Part shown: one piece after another, positions 1-11,700 of the stretch
Layout: every line of letters begins with the position of its first letter
How positions within the stretch are numbered: position 1 is the stretch's first letter
NCBI RefSeq assembly: GCF_009905375.1
Contig: NW_027420618.1
Coordinates: 1 to 64,000, forward strand
DNA from: Apium graveolens
Lineage: Eukaryota; Streptophyta; Magnoliopsida; Apiales; Apiaceae
Length of the DNA stretch: 64,000 bases
Direction of reading: 5' to 3'
Made by a program: the position numbers and the translations under genes
Notes under the pieces: model-generated
Told to the model about the DNA's origin: nothing
The model's input: the letters and a program-made list of their open reading frames with translations, nothing else
Databases searched by the model: none

Positions 1-560
1 TGCCAGATTCATTAAGGAAAACAGATGTGCTCCAGGCAATGAGGATGACCCGGAATGGGGGGTCCAGGAGTAAAAACACTGATGACCGACCGAAAGGGGG
101 TTACCATCAGGATAAAAAATTCAAGCAAAGCAACCAAAGCCAAGAAAGACAAACTACTCCAGTTTTCCAGAGACTTGGTCCTAAGAAGGAGTCAAGCAGC
201 GACCCAGGACCCGCGAAGCAGCCCCGGGAGCCGAAACAGGAGCCGGATTGGACTCCTCTCAACATGACCCGGGAGGAAATCTTGAAAGAAGTAAAAGACA
301 AGCCTTTCTATTATCCTCTGAAACCAATGCAAACTCCTCCGGAGAGTAGGCCTTACAATAGGCAGTGTGATTACCACGGAGACCCATGGCCACAAGACTG
401 AGAACTGCTTATCACTCAAGTACTTCATCGAGGGACCAAGTGAAGAAGGGGAACATGAACAAGTACTTAGTCCGGGACAGCAGAGGGGAAGCGCAGAATA
501 AAGGAAAGAATGTAGTCAATGTGATCCTAGGTGATCATACTCCCACCCCAGAGCCCGGAC
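1..560 (+). pseudogene. Tat gag, C-terminal part
   Basis: The first half (frame from 27) is a basic, Q/K/P-rich gag tail with the stretch LNMTREEILKEVKDKP, typical of the conserved region before the gag zinc knuckle. A CDYHG motif follows near 364. The frame then breaks: the following residues (HGHKTENC, then KKGNMNKYLV) are found in other frames up to about 540. These look like one coding region cut by at least two small frameshifts. The window edge removes the gag N-terminus. Gag would form the virus-like particle. Not functional here. Confidence 0.8.
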
Positions 561-573
561 TTCGGAGAAGAAA

Positions 574-1320
574 GTGCTCTCAATCCAATCACTCCCAGAC
601 CTGGTGATATCCTTCAGCAGCAAGGACTACGAAGGAGTCAACCCTCATCACAATGCAGCTTTAGTTATCACTGTGGACATCTTTAATAATGAAGTAAGAA
701 GAATGCTCATAGATAATGGTTCCTCACTAAATATTCTCTTCAAGCACACAGTGGATAGAATGCAGTTAGGGAGCGGTACGCTCAATTGAGTGCCGGGAGG
801 ACCCACTCTATGGTTTCGGTCACAACTTAGTCCCGATCCAAGGAACTTTATATCTGTCAGTCATTTTTTGGATCTACTCCTAACCAAGTGACTCATGTCA
901 TCAAATTTTACGTCATCAATGCTCCTTCATCATACAACGTAATCATTGGCAGATCAGGCTCTAACCATGATGCAAGCAATAACTCAATCTCCCATCTCAA
1001 AATCAAAATTCCTAACCCCAATAGGAGTTGGGGAGATTAAAGGAGATTATAAAGTTGCTGAAACATGCTACAACCAGGGGTTAGTTATGGCAGAAACCTA
1101 TCAAGATAACAAAAGGAAGGCTACGGTCATTCGCAAGCAACAAAGCATGAAGAAGCACCGACCCCGGATAAGGGAAGAAGCAAACAAAACAAGTCCAGAA
1201 GGACTGGCAAGCAACCAAGTCATGGTAGTGGACAAGGCAAATCAAGTCCCAGACCAAGCTAGTCCTACCATGCAAGCAACCAAAGTATCTAAGCAAACTT
1301 CTATCTAAAAAAGAACTCTG
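574..1320 (+). pseudogene. Tat aspartic protease and protease-RT spacer
   Basis: The reading frame at 574-789 contains VISFSSKDYEGV and the active-site box LIDNGSS (near 709-729). This matches the Tat-type retroviral protease, in which D-N-G-S replaces D-S-G. The frame is lost at the stop at 787-789. Downstream, INAPSSYNVIIGR (about 915-953) and the 946-1308 frame (GVGEIKGDYKVAETCYNQG) continue the protease-RT linker in changing frames. The enzyme would cleave the Gag-Pol polyprotein. The frameshifts make the product truncated. Confidence 0.78.
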
Positions 1321-1479
1321 AAGCCCGAATTCATTAAATGGTTTCAAACAAAGAGCAAGCAAAATTGAATCTGCAGTTGAAACAGAAGAATCCAGGTAGA
1401 TGAAAGCAATTCTAGCAAAAAAAGTGAAAGTTGGGTCAGGACTCGAGGAGTCCTTCAAGGAGAGATTAATGTCCTTGCT

Positions 1480-2480
1480 CCGGGAGTACAGAGATGTTTT
1501 TTCCTAGAGTCCCAAGGGACATGCCAGGACTACATGAGTCCATAACAATGCACAGCTTGGATGTCAACACCAACAGAAAACCAGTCAAACAGAAGAGAAG
1601 AAACTTTGCCCCGGAGAGGCAAAAAACCATTGACGAAGAAGTGGGAAAAGCTACTCAAAAGCAGGAATCATCAAAGAAATCAAATATCTGGAGTGGCTAG
1701 CTAATATGGTCATGGTGAAGAAGTCCAACGGCAAATGGAGAATATGTGTGGACTACACTGATCTGAGTGATGCATGCCCGAAGGACCCGTATCCTCTCCC
1801 AAATATTGATCAACTGATAGATGCAACCTCCGGACACATCATGCTAAGTTTCATGGACGCCTTCTCCGGATACAAAACAGATAAAGATGAACCCAAAGGA
1901 CATCCCCCAAGACATCATTCATAACTCACGGAGTACTCTACGCTTATGTGATGCTACCCTTCAGGCTTACCAGCACAGGATCCACTTACCAAAGAGCAAT
2001 GAACAAGATATTCAGTCCCAGATTGGGAGGAACTTGGAGTGCTATGTCGATGACATGATTTCCAAATTAACAATTATACCAGGGCATGTGGAAGATTTGA
2101 AGGAATGCTTTGACAACCTAAGGAAGAACCAACTCAAGCTGAATCCGGAGAAATGCACCTTCGGAGTAGGAGCAGGCAAGTTCCTAAGATTCATGATCAG
2201 CAACAGAGGCATAGAAGCCAATCCGGAGAAAATAAAAGCAATCCAGGAGATGAAAGCTCCCAGGACACAAAAAGATGTACAGAAGCTAGCAGGATCCCTA
2301 GCAGCACTCAGGAGATTTGTCTCAAAACTAGCAGAGAGGTGCCTACCATTCTTTGATTTACTCAAAGAAGCAACCAACAAGAAAGAGGTGAACTGGAGTC
2401 CGGAGTGCCAAAAGGCATTCGAAGAAATCAAGTCCTACCTCTCTCAGCCACCAGTCCTAACTAAGGGTCAACCAGGAAGA
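1480..2480 (+). pseudogene. Tat reverse transcriptase (frameshifted)
   Basis: RT is spread over three frames. 1494-1700 has the N-terminal region (KQKRRNFAPERQK). 1706-1924 has KKSNGKWRICVDYTDL, ACPKDPYPLPNID and SFMDAFSGY, sequence forms typical of Tat RT. 1887-2678 holds the catalytic box CYVDDMIS at 2040-2063, then LNPEKCTFGV and the connection domain. Breaks near 1640, between about 1875 and 2000, and near 2480 prevent one continuous protein. RT would copy the genomic RNA into cDNA. The YVDD residues are intact. Confidence 0.88.
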
Positions 2481-2870
2481 GCCTCTCTACTTATACTTTT
2501 CAGCAGGAGCACAAGCTGTAGGAGCTGCCCTAATCAGAGAAGAGAATGGAAAACAGCAACCAGTTTACTATATAAGCCAAGTCTTAAAAGATGCAGAAAC
2601 AAGATACCCAACATTGGAAAAGTTTGCCTTTGCCTTAGTCACAACTTCAAGAAAACTCAAGCACTACTTCCAAGGTAGAGAAATCAGAGTAGTAACAAAC
2701 CAACCACGAAGGAAAATAATTCACAAGCCAGATGTCTCGGGAAGACTTGTCAATTGGGCTGTGGAGTTGAGCCAGTTCAATTTAAGCTTCGTTCCCAGGA
2801 CGGCAATCAAAGCTCAAGCTCTTGTAGATTTCATAATCAAATGCAACTTCCCAGAAGAAGAACCGGAACC
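2480..2870 (+). pseudogene. Tat RNase H, first (gypsy-type) domain
   Basis: After the RT connection region the coding signal moves to another frame: AGAQAVGAALIREENG and PVYYISQVLKDAETRY near 2500-2610, then LEKFAFALVT and HYFQGREIRVVTNQP in the frame beginning at 2614. This is the gypsy RNase H that degrades RNA in the RNA/DNA hybrid. The domain ends near AIKAQALVDF (about 2800-2830). A frameshift separates its two halves. Confidence 0.75.
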
Positions 2871-2879
2871 AATGGACAT

Positions 2880-3365
2880 GGATCAGGAGCCAAAAAAGGA
2901 AACAAGTCCGGGAGCCTGGACAATAAAGGTAGATGGTTCTTCAACAAGCGAGAGGTCGGGAGCCGGACTCATACTCAGAAGTCCAGAAGGATTCAAGATA
3001 CAGACAGTTATATCTTTTGGCTTCCCTGTAACAAACAATCAAGCAGAATATGAGGCATTGATCGTAGGACTAAAGCTCTCCAGGACTCTAAAGATTCAGG
3101 ACTTAAAAATCTACAGTGACTCCCATATAGTGGTCAAGCAAACAAATGGAGAATACATAGCAAAAGACCCTGGCGAAGTACCAAGCCCTGGTTCAGAGCT
3201 ACTTAGCTTCAATACCAAGACATCAAGTCATTCAGATATGTTGAGAAGAAAATGAAAAAGCAGATATCCTATCCAAATTAGTCCGGAACTCATCAGATCT
3301 AGACTGCTCAGTTTATTTCGAAGAACTCCTCAAACCATCCATTGAATCCGTAGAGGTCTAGGAGA
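2880..3365 (+). pseudogene. Tat second RNase H (archaeal-type, aRNH)
   Basis: In the 2614-3255 frame, WTIKVDGSSTSERSGAGLIL is followed by NNQAEYEALIVGL and IYSDSHIVVKQTNGEY. The acidic residues of an RNase H fold are visible: D in VDGSS, E in AEYEAL and D in YSDS. A second, archaeal-like RNase H downstream of the first is a known feature of the Tat lineage. The reading frame is lost near 3180-3255, so the last helix is out of frame. Confidence 0.85.
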
Positions 3366-3385
3366 TCGAAAGCAACCACAACTAG

Positions 3386-4612
3386 ATGACTCCCTTCATC
3401 AAATACTTGGAGAATGGAGAGCTCTCAGAAGACAAAGGAAAAGCTCAAAGACTGAAAGCAAAAGCAGCCAAGTTCTTCCTCGAAGAAGGAATACTCTACC
3501 GCAGGACCTTCTCATCTCCTATCCTGAAATGTATTGGCCCAGAAGAAGCAAAGTACTGTTTGGCAGAAGTGCATGAAGGGATATGCGGAGACCACATATC
3601 TGCAAAGGCCCTAACCCATAAGATTATAAGACAAGGCTACTACTGGCCAACCATTCATCAGGATGCAATAAAATTCGTCAAGAAGTGCAAAGAATGCCAG
3701 CTTTTCAACAATGTGTCCCAAATCAGCCCAGTCCTACCATCCTCAGTCCTGTCACCTATCCCCTTTGTTGTTTGGGGTATTGACATTATGGGACCCTTCC
3801 CCCGGGCCAAAGGAGACCTTAGATACCTGCTAGTCTCTATTGATTACATGAAAAAATGGGTTGAAGCAAAAGCTATGAGGACAATCAATCAGCAAGACTG
3901 CATAAAATTTATGAACAATATTTTGATGAGGTTCGGGATACCACGAGTCCTAGTATCAGACAACGGGGCCCAATTCATTGGATCAGAGTTCGAGTCCTAT
4001 CTCCAGGAGCGCGGGATCAAGCTCAAAAAATCATCAGTGGCATATCCCCAAGGAAATGGCCAAGTAGAAGTAACTAACAGAATCTTGCTCCGAGGTATCG
4101 AAAAAAGACTCAAAGAAAGCAAAAGCAAATGGCCAGAAGAACTACCAAGTGTACTTTGGTCCTACAGGACAAGCCCAAGGACAAGCACCGGAGAAACTCC
4201 ATTCATGCTAGCTTATGGAACAGAAGCAATGCTTCCTATCGAAGTGGGCTCTCCTTCCCACAGAGCAATAAACTTTGAAGAAGAAGCAAATGAAGAAGGA
4301 CTCAGAACAAACATGGAGCTAATCGATGAGGTCCGGGACCATGCTATAGAAAGGATGGAAAAATACAAGGAGAAAATAAGAGAACACTTCAGTAAGAAGT
4401 TAAGAGTCAAAAACTTCCAAGTTGGAGACTTAGTCCTTTGAGACACTGAAGCATCAGACCCCAAAAACACTGGAAAACTAATTCCCAAATGGGAAGGACC
4501 ATACAAGATCAAAGAAGTCCTCAGGCCAAGAACCTACAAGCTCCTAAACATGGATGGCTCAGAAGTCCCAAACACTTGGCATGGACTAAGGCTAAGAAAA
4601 TTCTACCAGTAG
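3386..4612 (+). pseudogene. Tat integrase with one internal stop
   Basis: Domains in order: an HHCC zinc-binding module (HEGICGDHISAK ... CKECQLF), the catalytic core with D in WGIDIMGPF, D in VSDNGAQF and E in GNGQVEVTNR, then the C-terminal GDLVL region. A TGA at 4439-4441 replaces a codon, and the same frame continues through KWEGPYKIKEVL to KFYQ and a TAG at 4610-4612. The sequence fits a single C-to-T change in an arginine codon, which is an inference. The enzyme inserts the cDNA copy into the genome. No chromodomain is present, as expected for Tat. Confidence 0.9.
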
Positions 4613-4737
4613 GAGAACAAACAAAGCAACCGAAAATCTTGTAGCCAATATGGAAAGCAACCATTTTGTTTCTCCTTCTATTTTGTATGAATGATTAATG
4701 AAAAGCTTTTCCCCCTTTACATACTTTTCAAAACTAA

Positions 4738-5425
4738 CCACTAGTCCGGATAAGCTATTAGTCAGGACTAGAGCAACCATTTTTACTTAGAATTAATTTT
4801 CTAACTAAAAGCCACAACTAGTCCGGACAGGCTATTAGTCAGGACTAGAGCAACCATTTTTACTTAGAATTAATTTTCTAACCAAAAGCCACCATTAGTC
4901 CGGACAAGAAATTAGTCAGGACTAGAGCAACCATTTTTACTTAGAATTAATTTTCTAACTAAAAGCCACCACTAGTCTGGATAATCTATTAGTCAGGACT
5001 AGAGCAACCATTTTTACTTAGAATTATTTTCTAACTAAAAGCAACCACTAGTCCGGACAAGCTATTAGTCAGGACTAGATCAACCATTTGTACTTAGAAT
5101 TAATTTTCTAAATAAAAGCCACCACTAGTCCGGACAAAGCTATTAGTCTGGACTAGTACAACCATTTTATTTGGAATAAATTTTCTAAATAAAAAAGCTA
5201 AACACTAGTCCGGACAAAATACTAGTCAGGACTAGCACAACCATCTTTACTTAGAATAAACTTGCTAAGTAAAAAAGCTAAACACTAGTCCGGATAAAAT
5301 ACTAGTCAGGACTAGCGCAACCATCTTTACTTAGAATAAACTTGCCAAGTAAAAAACCTAACTACTAGTCCGGACAAGCAATTAGTCAGGACTAGTACAA
5401 AAATTTTAACTTGGAAAAATATTTT
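4738..5425 (+). repeat. Minisatellite A in Tat 3' region, about 9 units of 75-82 bp
   Basis: Units begin at about 4740, 4815, 4892, 4970, 5047, 5124, 5206, 5284 and 5364. Each holds an ACTAGTCCGGACAAG-like block, a GTCAGGACTAG block and an AT-rich CTTAGAATTAATTTTCTAA block. CTAGTCC and GGACTAG inside a unit are inverted, so each unit could fold back. The short stretch 4613-4737 between pol and the array holds nothing recognisable. It is an array in the spacer between pol and the antisense gene; such arrays are common in Tat elements. Confidence 0.9.
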
Positions 5426-6094
5426 AAGGCAAAAACAAACTACAAAAACAAAGCAAAATAACAGCAAGAAAAGCAAACATTAAAGAGTTACCGGACGTAA
5501 AGGAGCCCGGAGCAAAGTACGAATATTACAAAAATCAAATTTATCAAAAGTCTTCAAGAAATAGCAAAGTCATAAATCAGAGAAAAGTCAAGACTCCGGA
5601 GCACTAGGAGGCAGGAAGCTGGGGCAGGGCCCGTCGAACGGCTCCGGCTCCCCTAATCCGAGCTCAATATCTTCCTTTGCCTTAATAAACTCTGTGACGA
5701 AGCTGTCCCAATCGGCCTCCGGATTGGTCTTGATATGTCATTCAGCAACCAACCAGCAACGAGCTATCTCCGGAGCACCAGCATTAGCAAGAGCTTTATC
5801 ATACTCCTCAGACCTTTTGAACTCCTCAATAACCTCGTCCTCCGGACGCACAGCAGACATCTGCCCCCGGAGCTCAGCCAGTTCGGATTTCAGATCTGAA
5901 GCTTCTTTTTCAGCATTCTCAGCCCGGGTCCTGACATCATCAAGCTGCTGGTTTAGTCCAGAGAGAGAAGTGTCTTTAACAATGATCTGGTCCCGGAGCC
6001 GGCCAATCTTAGAGTCCTTATCAGCAATGCCAGTCCGGGAATTTTTGAGATCATTGTAGGCCAAAGAGGCTGATCCGGCCATATACCCACCAAG

Positions 6095-6172
6095 CTGCAA
6101 AAAAATAGAGAAACTTAGAAAAATATTCTAAGGCAAATCAACACAAGAAACGAGAACAAGAAGAAGAAATAC
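6095..6172 (-). other. Intron 3 of the antisense gene
   Basis: A 78-nt intron on the minus strand with donor GTATTT (from 6172) and a pyrimidine-rich acceptor ending TTGCAG at 6095. It sits between codons (phase 0): RIWGQ|LGGYMAG. Removing it fuses the acidic exon to the coiled-coil exon in frame. Confidence 0.8.
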
Positions 6173-6705
6173 CTGACCCCAGATCCGGGAACACTCCTTC
6201 ATAGTTGCATCCAATCCGGACTGGTTCATCCTACTCCAGTCAGCCTGAGTAGGAATCTCAGCCATGAACCGAGCAACTTTCTCCTCCAGCCCCGGACCAC
6301 GAGTATCCGGACTTCCTTCATCAACAATTTTTCCTTTACCAGCCCCGGACCCAGAGCCAGCCTCAAAGTTTTCAGCCCGGGGAGGTTTTGTCCCAAAAGT
6401 CCGGAACCTCCTCCTCTTCCGTCCAGTCTCAACATCCGAAATTTCTCCTATAGGACCAAGGTCCTCAAGATTAGCAAACTCATCTCCCAGGTCAACCTCA
6501 GCATCCCCCTCCGGAGCAGGCTGATTCACATCAACTTCGGGCACCGGTCTCGGAACCACATTACTCTGGGATCCCTCCTCCACAGAGACATTGGATCCGG
6601 ACCCAGCACCAGCAGTTTTCTTTGGCAACTTGAAGGCTTTGCCAAGACGTTTGAATGCATCACTGTATGCCGAAGACGACATATCCGGATTGTAGTACGG
6701 CAAAC

Positions 6706-6814
6706 CTGCAAAGGAACAAAGCAAAAACACAAGTCAAAACCAATAAAGAATCAAGGTATATGAAAACAGATAAGAAACATATAAGAAGTCCGGACAAAAA
6801 GAAAAACTACTTAC
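6706..6814 (-). other. Intron 2 of the antisense gene
   Basis: A 109-nt intron on the minus strand with donor GTAAGT (6814-6809) and acceptor TTTGCAG (ending 6706). It splits a cysteine codon (phase 1): RLG|C|LPYY. Removing it joins the putative gypsy-type domain to the acidic exon without a frame change. Confidence 0.8.
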
Positions 6815-7842
6815 AACCTAGTCTATACATAGTTCTATGATTCATGAAAGTGTCTTGGGTCATTTGGAAACCCAGACACTCACAAAATGCAAACATCAAC
6901 CGGATAGCTTCACCCCGGAGTACATCCCTATGGAAGCGAGTCCGGACTCCATCCGAAGCAATATGAGGAAGATAGTATAAGTCTAAACCCCAGAGCATGA
7001 TCAACTCTCCATTCCAGTACTTCAAAGAAGATTGCTGGATTACAGGCCTGTATGAGCCACCATACCCGCACTCCGGAGCCCGGAACCGAAGTTCATAGAG
7101 AGGAAACTGACTGGACCGGACCAGGTGAAAGATATGATGCCATAGCTTGAACGTGGGCTGCACCTTGAACTGATTGCAAGTAGCAATAAACCAGGTCATC
7201 CACTTTATACCATTAGGTGTTATCTGTATCGGAGAGAGCTTGTACGCGTACTTGCACAGAAGCTTCAGGAACAAATGCCAATATGGATTCCATCCAGACC
7301 GGAGATGCTCCAGCCACACTGGCACAAACCCATCAGCCGGCCTATGATGAACCCGCTCATCCGGAGTCGGCCATCTCCACTCAATCCGAGGGTCCAGTTG
7401 AAAAGCGGTCCGGATTACAGAATCTTAAGCCGCATAATCTAAAGCAGCGTACTCATCCTTGAGCTCATAGTGCTCCTTTGACACTATGCTATTAGCAAAC
7501 TTCCTATCGAATGCTTCCCTATCGTAATGCCCTGGACCCGCATTAGCCTGCCTAGCATATCCGGACCTGATGCTCCTATAATAGAAACTATTTTCTATCT
7601 CATCGCTCTTGCTAACAAAGTACCCCAAATTTTCGACCCACAGACCCTCCGGACTACAAGGCACCTTTCTGGAAGAAATCTTGGCAACAGAAAGCTTCGT
7701 TATAGCTTCGGAGTCCGAGGTTGAAGCCTTCTTCCCCATCCCAGCCCGCTCAGAATCACCAGAGGTCTCAGAATCCGAACCAGATGGCCCCGGATAGCAA
7801 GTTATGTAAGCCTTTACAAGAGCTTTAGTCCGGACCATAAAC

Positions 7843-8295
7843 CTAAAAAAGTGACAAAGGTTAGTCTAAAATCCTACAGTTTATTTATCTTGAAAACTAC
7901 ATGGTCCAGACTACACTATGTTCAATTTTATTACAAGTCAAAAGCAAATAGTCCGGAGACCCAAAACCCAAAACCTAAAAGCCACTCCGGACTCAAAACT
8001 AGCCTATTACCCCATACCCAAAGGGCAAAATAGCACAAAAACAGAAAATTACAAATTCCAAAAAACAAAATCACTAGTCCGGACTAGTTAACCAAGCCCG
8101 GACCCAAACAAAAAACCCTAATCCCAGAAACACGATTCACCAAAATCAAAACACCAAAATATGCCAAAAAACTATATACATACAGATATACACAAGAACA
8201 TTCAACAAACGAACACAATAACACAAACACAAAGAAATAAACCACTAGAGCGGAAAACTCAAACAATAAAGCAGATAAGCAAAAAAGAGACTTAC
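7843..8295 (-). other. 5'-UTR intron of the antisense gene
   Basis: Minus-strand donor GTAAGT at 8295-8290 and acceptor TTTTTTAG ending at 7843 bracket 453 nt. The acceptor lies four bases before the ATG at 7838. The upstream exon (about 8450-8296) is CT-rich and holds no obvious start codon in the protein's frame. An intron in the 5' leader is common in plant genes. Inferred from sequence only. Confidence 0.65.
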
Positions 8296-8439
8296 GAAGA
8301 TATAAAATATGGAGTGATTGGGGATGACCAAGAAGCAACAGCGAAACTCCAACAACTCTCCTGTAATATACGGCGGCGACGGCAAGAGCAACGAAGAGAA
8401 CGACTCAGAGAAAACAGAAAAAGCGAAGAGAGAAGGTGA

Positions 8440-8520
8440 AGAAAGGTAAAAAATAAAAGAAGAAGGCAGGGCCTCCTTTTATAGAGGCAGTAAAAAACCG
8501 AACAGCCACGCCACGTGGCA
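8440..8520 (-). promoter_or_regulatory. G-box/TATA promoter of the antisense gene
   Basis: On the minus strand a TATAAAAGG box lies at 8483-8475. About 30 nt upstream is GCCACGTGGC, a G-box core CACGTG at 8512-8517. A CT-rich leader follows about 25-35 nt downstream of the TATA box, where a plant transcription start is expected (about 8450). TATA spacing, leader, 5'-UTR intron and ORF line up as a conventional pol II promoter pointing against the element's own transcription. Confidence 0.72.
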
Positions 8521-8639
8521 CAATCTTAGCCGCTCATCATAAGCGGTCATTATTGAAGAGTCATTATTACAGCACGTCTTTTGAAAAAAGACAACTATAA
8601 CAATTCAAATCATTGGGGGGAAAATACGAAAAACGTTTC

Positions 8640-8717
8640 AACTTTCAAGTCCGGACTACACCACTCAGCGCAATCCGGACTGGGGGACAAGAAAAACTCA
8701 ACTCCTTCCAAAGACAA
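8640..8717 (+). repeat. First unit of minisatellite B, split by the nested element
   Basis: Holds the CACTCAGCGCAATCCGGACT block and CTCAACTCCTTCCAAAGACAA, the same unit that resumes at 22895 (CCACCTTAGTCCTGATTT). The nested LTR begins directly after GACAA at 8713-8717. Confidence 0.85.
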
Positions 8718-11700
8718 TGTAACACCCCCAGATCCGGGGTCGGGGATCCGGGTCGTCACGAGTTCCATTTCCCTTAATAACACCCAATCTTAATAATTAC
8801 TCAACTACTCTGTACTGTGACCCCACAATAAACACACACACCACACGTTATAGTCTCAGAGATGAACATCCAAAAATAACCACAAGTCATTTTATTCCAC
8901 AATTATCTGCCAATACACCTTAAAAGGTTTCTGAATAAATTTACATTTCTTTGCCATTATTACAATTCATAAATATACATAATCTGATACATCAAAAGTT
9001 GAAAGCCTAGCCTATTGGTAGTTCCTACCTCAGCTATGGCGGCATCAGTGCTTCTAGAAAACTGCGGAACGTCTCCTAACCTCTTGCAAATCGGGAGCTT
9101 GGTCCGGTTCATCTTGTCTATCTGATGTTGTGTGATGAAAGAAGAAAGCAAGGGTGAGCAGCAAGCCCACCAAAATAATATGTATAATGATTAACAATAT
9201 ATGAGCCTTCTCATAGTACTCATGAAAGTCTTGGTCAAAAGAAATGAACCAAGTTGATATCTTAATGCGATGAAGTCGCAAAATATTCAGTATATATATA
9301 TACATATATACTTTTCAAAATATTGGAAGTCCTCTTCCATGCATAATATACACAAAGTCCCAGTGTATAACTGTATAAAAAAAATATCGTTGAAAGGTGA
9401 TCTCATATATCTAACCTTGTCTCAACGTTTTTCTGAAAATCTTTGTCATTCATAAGACAATTATTAATTAGATATAAGTTTAAAAGATGAAGTTACAAGA
9501 TACCCCAATATACTTATATCTTTCCCAAATACTACTTGAACTACCACCGTTCAAGTTATAATTAGCTTCAAAAGTTCATCACATAGATGAGACTATAAGG
9601 CAAGATTTGAATAGATTAAATCTTTAAAATATTATCAAAATAAAATGAAGTTACGAGATACTTCATTTGATGTAAACATCATTTTGAAAACTTGACCCTG
9701 CCAACACTCAACAATCGCCCAATCGTAGCCTTTCTATCGAAGTGCTCTGGGTAGTGTTGCAGAAATTATCCAATTGGATGATGAACTCATTACGGGAGTT
9801 TGCCGCGCCAGGAAGACCACTTACGATGATCAGTCGTAGTAGTACAACCCCACCATTTTCTACATGTAGAGGAGAACCTGTCGGATTTACTTGTCAACCG
9901 AACACTGAACTCCTAAGGAATGGACCGCCTTAGCGGAACTTCCAGGCCATTTGGGCCAATATAATAAGGCTGGGCCGGCGCCACTCGACCACTTACGCCA
10001 CTCCTAGTTCAGATGAAATCCATGACTCTGAAATGTAAAGCTCGTTCCCCCTTTCCCCAAGTAGAAACTTGTTGATATGGCTCCACCAAGAAGTCGTATC
10101 TAGTTGGAAAGGAGAACTCACCGATATTTCCCAGGCGATGCCTGTTAATGGATTAACTTGTTCCAAGAATTTTACTTCCCGAGTGTTGGGTAAGTAATCG
10201 ATTCATTTAACAAAACAGCAACCTTGTTGCGAATATAAAATACACCACAGAGCCGGATCCCTTAGGTTTTTGAGCGAGTATTCAAGTCCCCTTAAAATGG
10301 AAGATCTTGAATTTGAAAACAAGTTTTGGGATCCGCTCTACCTTTTAAATTCATTTTGAAGACTCGAAACATTTTTAAGAATGTTTGGGGTAAAGCTGAT
10401 TTAATGAAGTAAATCAGTCCCCATTATATTTAGAAAATGCCTGAATATTATTATTTAAATAATATTCCCATAAAGAATAATCTTTATAAAAATAATCGAA
10501 GTAGAAGTATTAAAACTTATACTTGAAATGGATATCAAATAACCAAAGATATACTTATATGAAAGTACTATCTTTATTTGAATAATCGAAAGTAAGTTTG
10601 ATTATCGACACCTTATTCTTTAATACAATAAAGAATATTATTAAGTAATAAGCGGAGTCATAATACCTCGAATGAATACTATAAATAATATTCATAAAAT
10701 AAAGGAGTCATACATCCTCAAATGAATATCCAAGTAATATTCAATAATAATATAAACTGAGTCATAAGCCCTCGAATGAATATTCAAATAATATTCAAAT
10801 AATAAAATAAACTGAGTCATAAGCCCTCGAATGAATACTCAAATTAATATTCAATTAAGTAAAATAAAGGTATCGAATAAACCTTATTCGATCCATAGTT
10901 TTAAAAACTATATCCATATATATATAAATATATATATATATAATATACTCGGGAACATCGACTCCCGGTTTAGAAATATGTTCACCTTTTATCCCCTATA
11001 CTAAGGGTATACGCAACTACTTGCTTATTTCTAGCATAGGTATTATGCAACTATAAGCATTGAAATCAACAGATAGATAACCAGATTACGAAACAGACAT
11101 GCATATATACCATATCAGCATGCTCCAATATATCGCAAAATTTACTAATAACAATCATGCACTATCACAAGATAATGCATATACATATATTTACATCACA
11201 ACAACAGTATATCGGGTATAAAACTTGCCTGAGCGACTGGGGGTTACGAATGGCTCGGGACGAGTCTGGTAACCTATAAACAACAAGTAAGTTGGAATTA
11301 AACCAAAGTCACTTGTAAATCTATACTTTAACTAACTTAGACTCTAACGCTTGTTTTGCGCTTACTGATTCTCTTAAGTCACTCGAGTACCCTCGGCTCC
11401 ACCATTTTTAATAATTTAACCTTTACGAGTTTTAAGGCGATTCCTTCGCGAGTGTCTTACCAACTGCCTAACACACTTACCATAAATGTTTCATACATTA
11501 ATTAACCCTTTTTGGTCTTTAACCTATGTTTCAAAGTAAGGCGAGGGGAAAAGTTTCGTTCGCGAAATGCCGTTACTTGAAACGGTCGTTTCTCCTAAAC
11601 CGTGCATCGGAATCGAACGAACTACATATCAAAACGAAGCTCGTAACATGAGCTATCTAAACATGGCAGTGGTCATAATCTAGCAGGGGGTTCTCGGGTC

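Larger units (their letters stand above)
5588..7842 (-). pseudogene. Antisense spliced gene of the Tat element (putative gypsy-type transposon domain plus coiled coil)
   Basis: Minus-strand gene, start codon 7838-7836. Coding exons are 7838-6815, 6705-6173 and 6094-5588, with introns 6814-6706 (GTAAGT...TGCAG) and 6172-6095 (GTATTT...TGCAG). Exon lengths 1024, 533 and 507 nt keep one frame (phase 1, then phase 0) and end at TGA 5588-5590, giving about 687 codons. Exon 1 holds a serine/acidic N-terminus and a domain with WLEHLRSGWNP and GIKWMTWFIATCNQF, like the putative gypsy-type transposon domain (Transposase_28). Exon 2 is acidic and low complexity. Exon 3 (RTRAENAEKEASDLKSELAE) is a coiled coil. 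In-frame stops TAA 7425-7427 and TGA 5738-5740 interrupt it. Antisense extra ORFs are known in Tat elements; their function is unknown. Confidence 0.85.

Noticed and set aside
1081..1458. 125-codon minus-strand ORF
   Set aside because: Opposite the Tat protease-RT spacer; no domain and no promoter.
4738..5425. Regularly spaced repeats, at first glance CRISPR-like
   Set aside because: Whole units are repeated with no unique spacers, in a plant retrotransposon spacer; it is a minisatellite.
8084..8439. ORFs of 84-92 codons around the antisense leader
   Set aside because: They overlap the predicted promoter, leader and 5'-UTR intron of the antisense gene; one is low-complexity hydrophobic, the other is its shadow.
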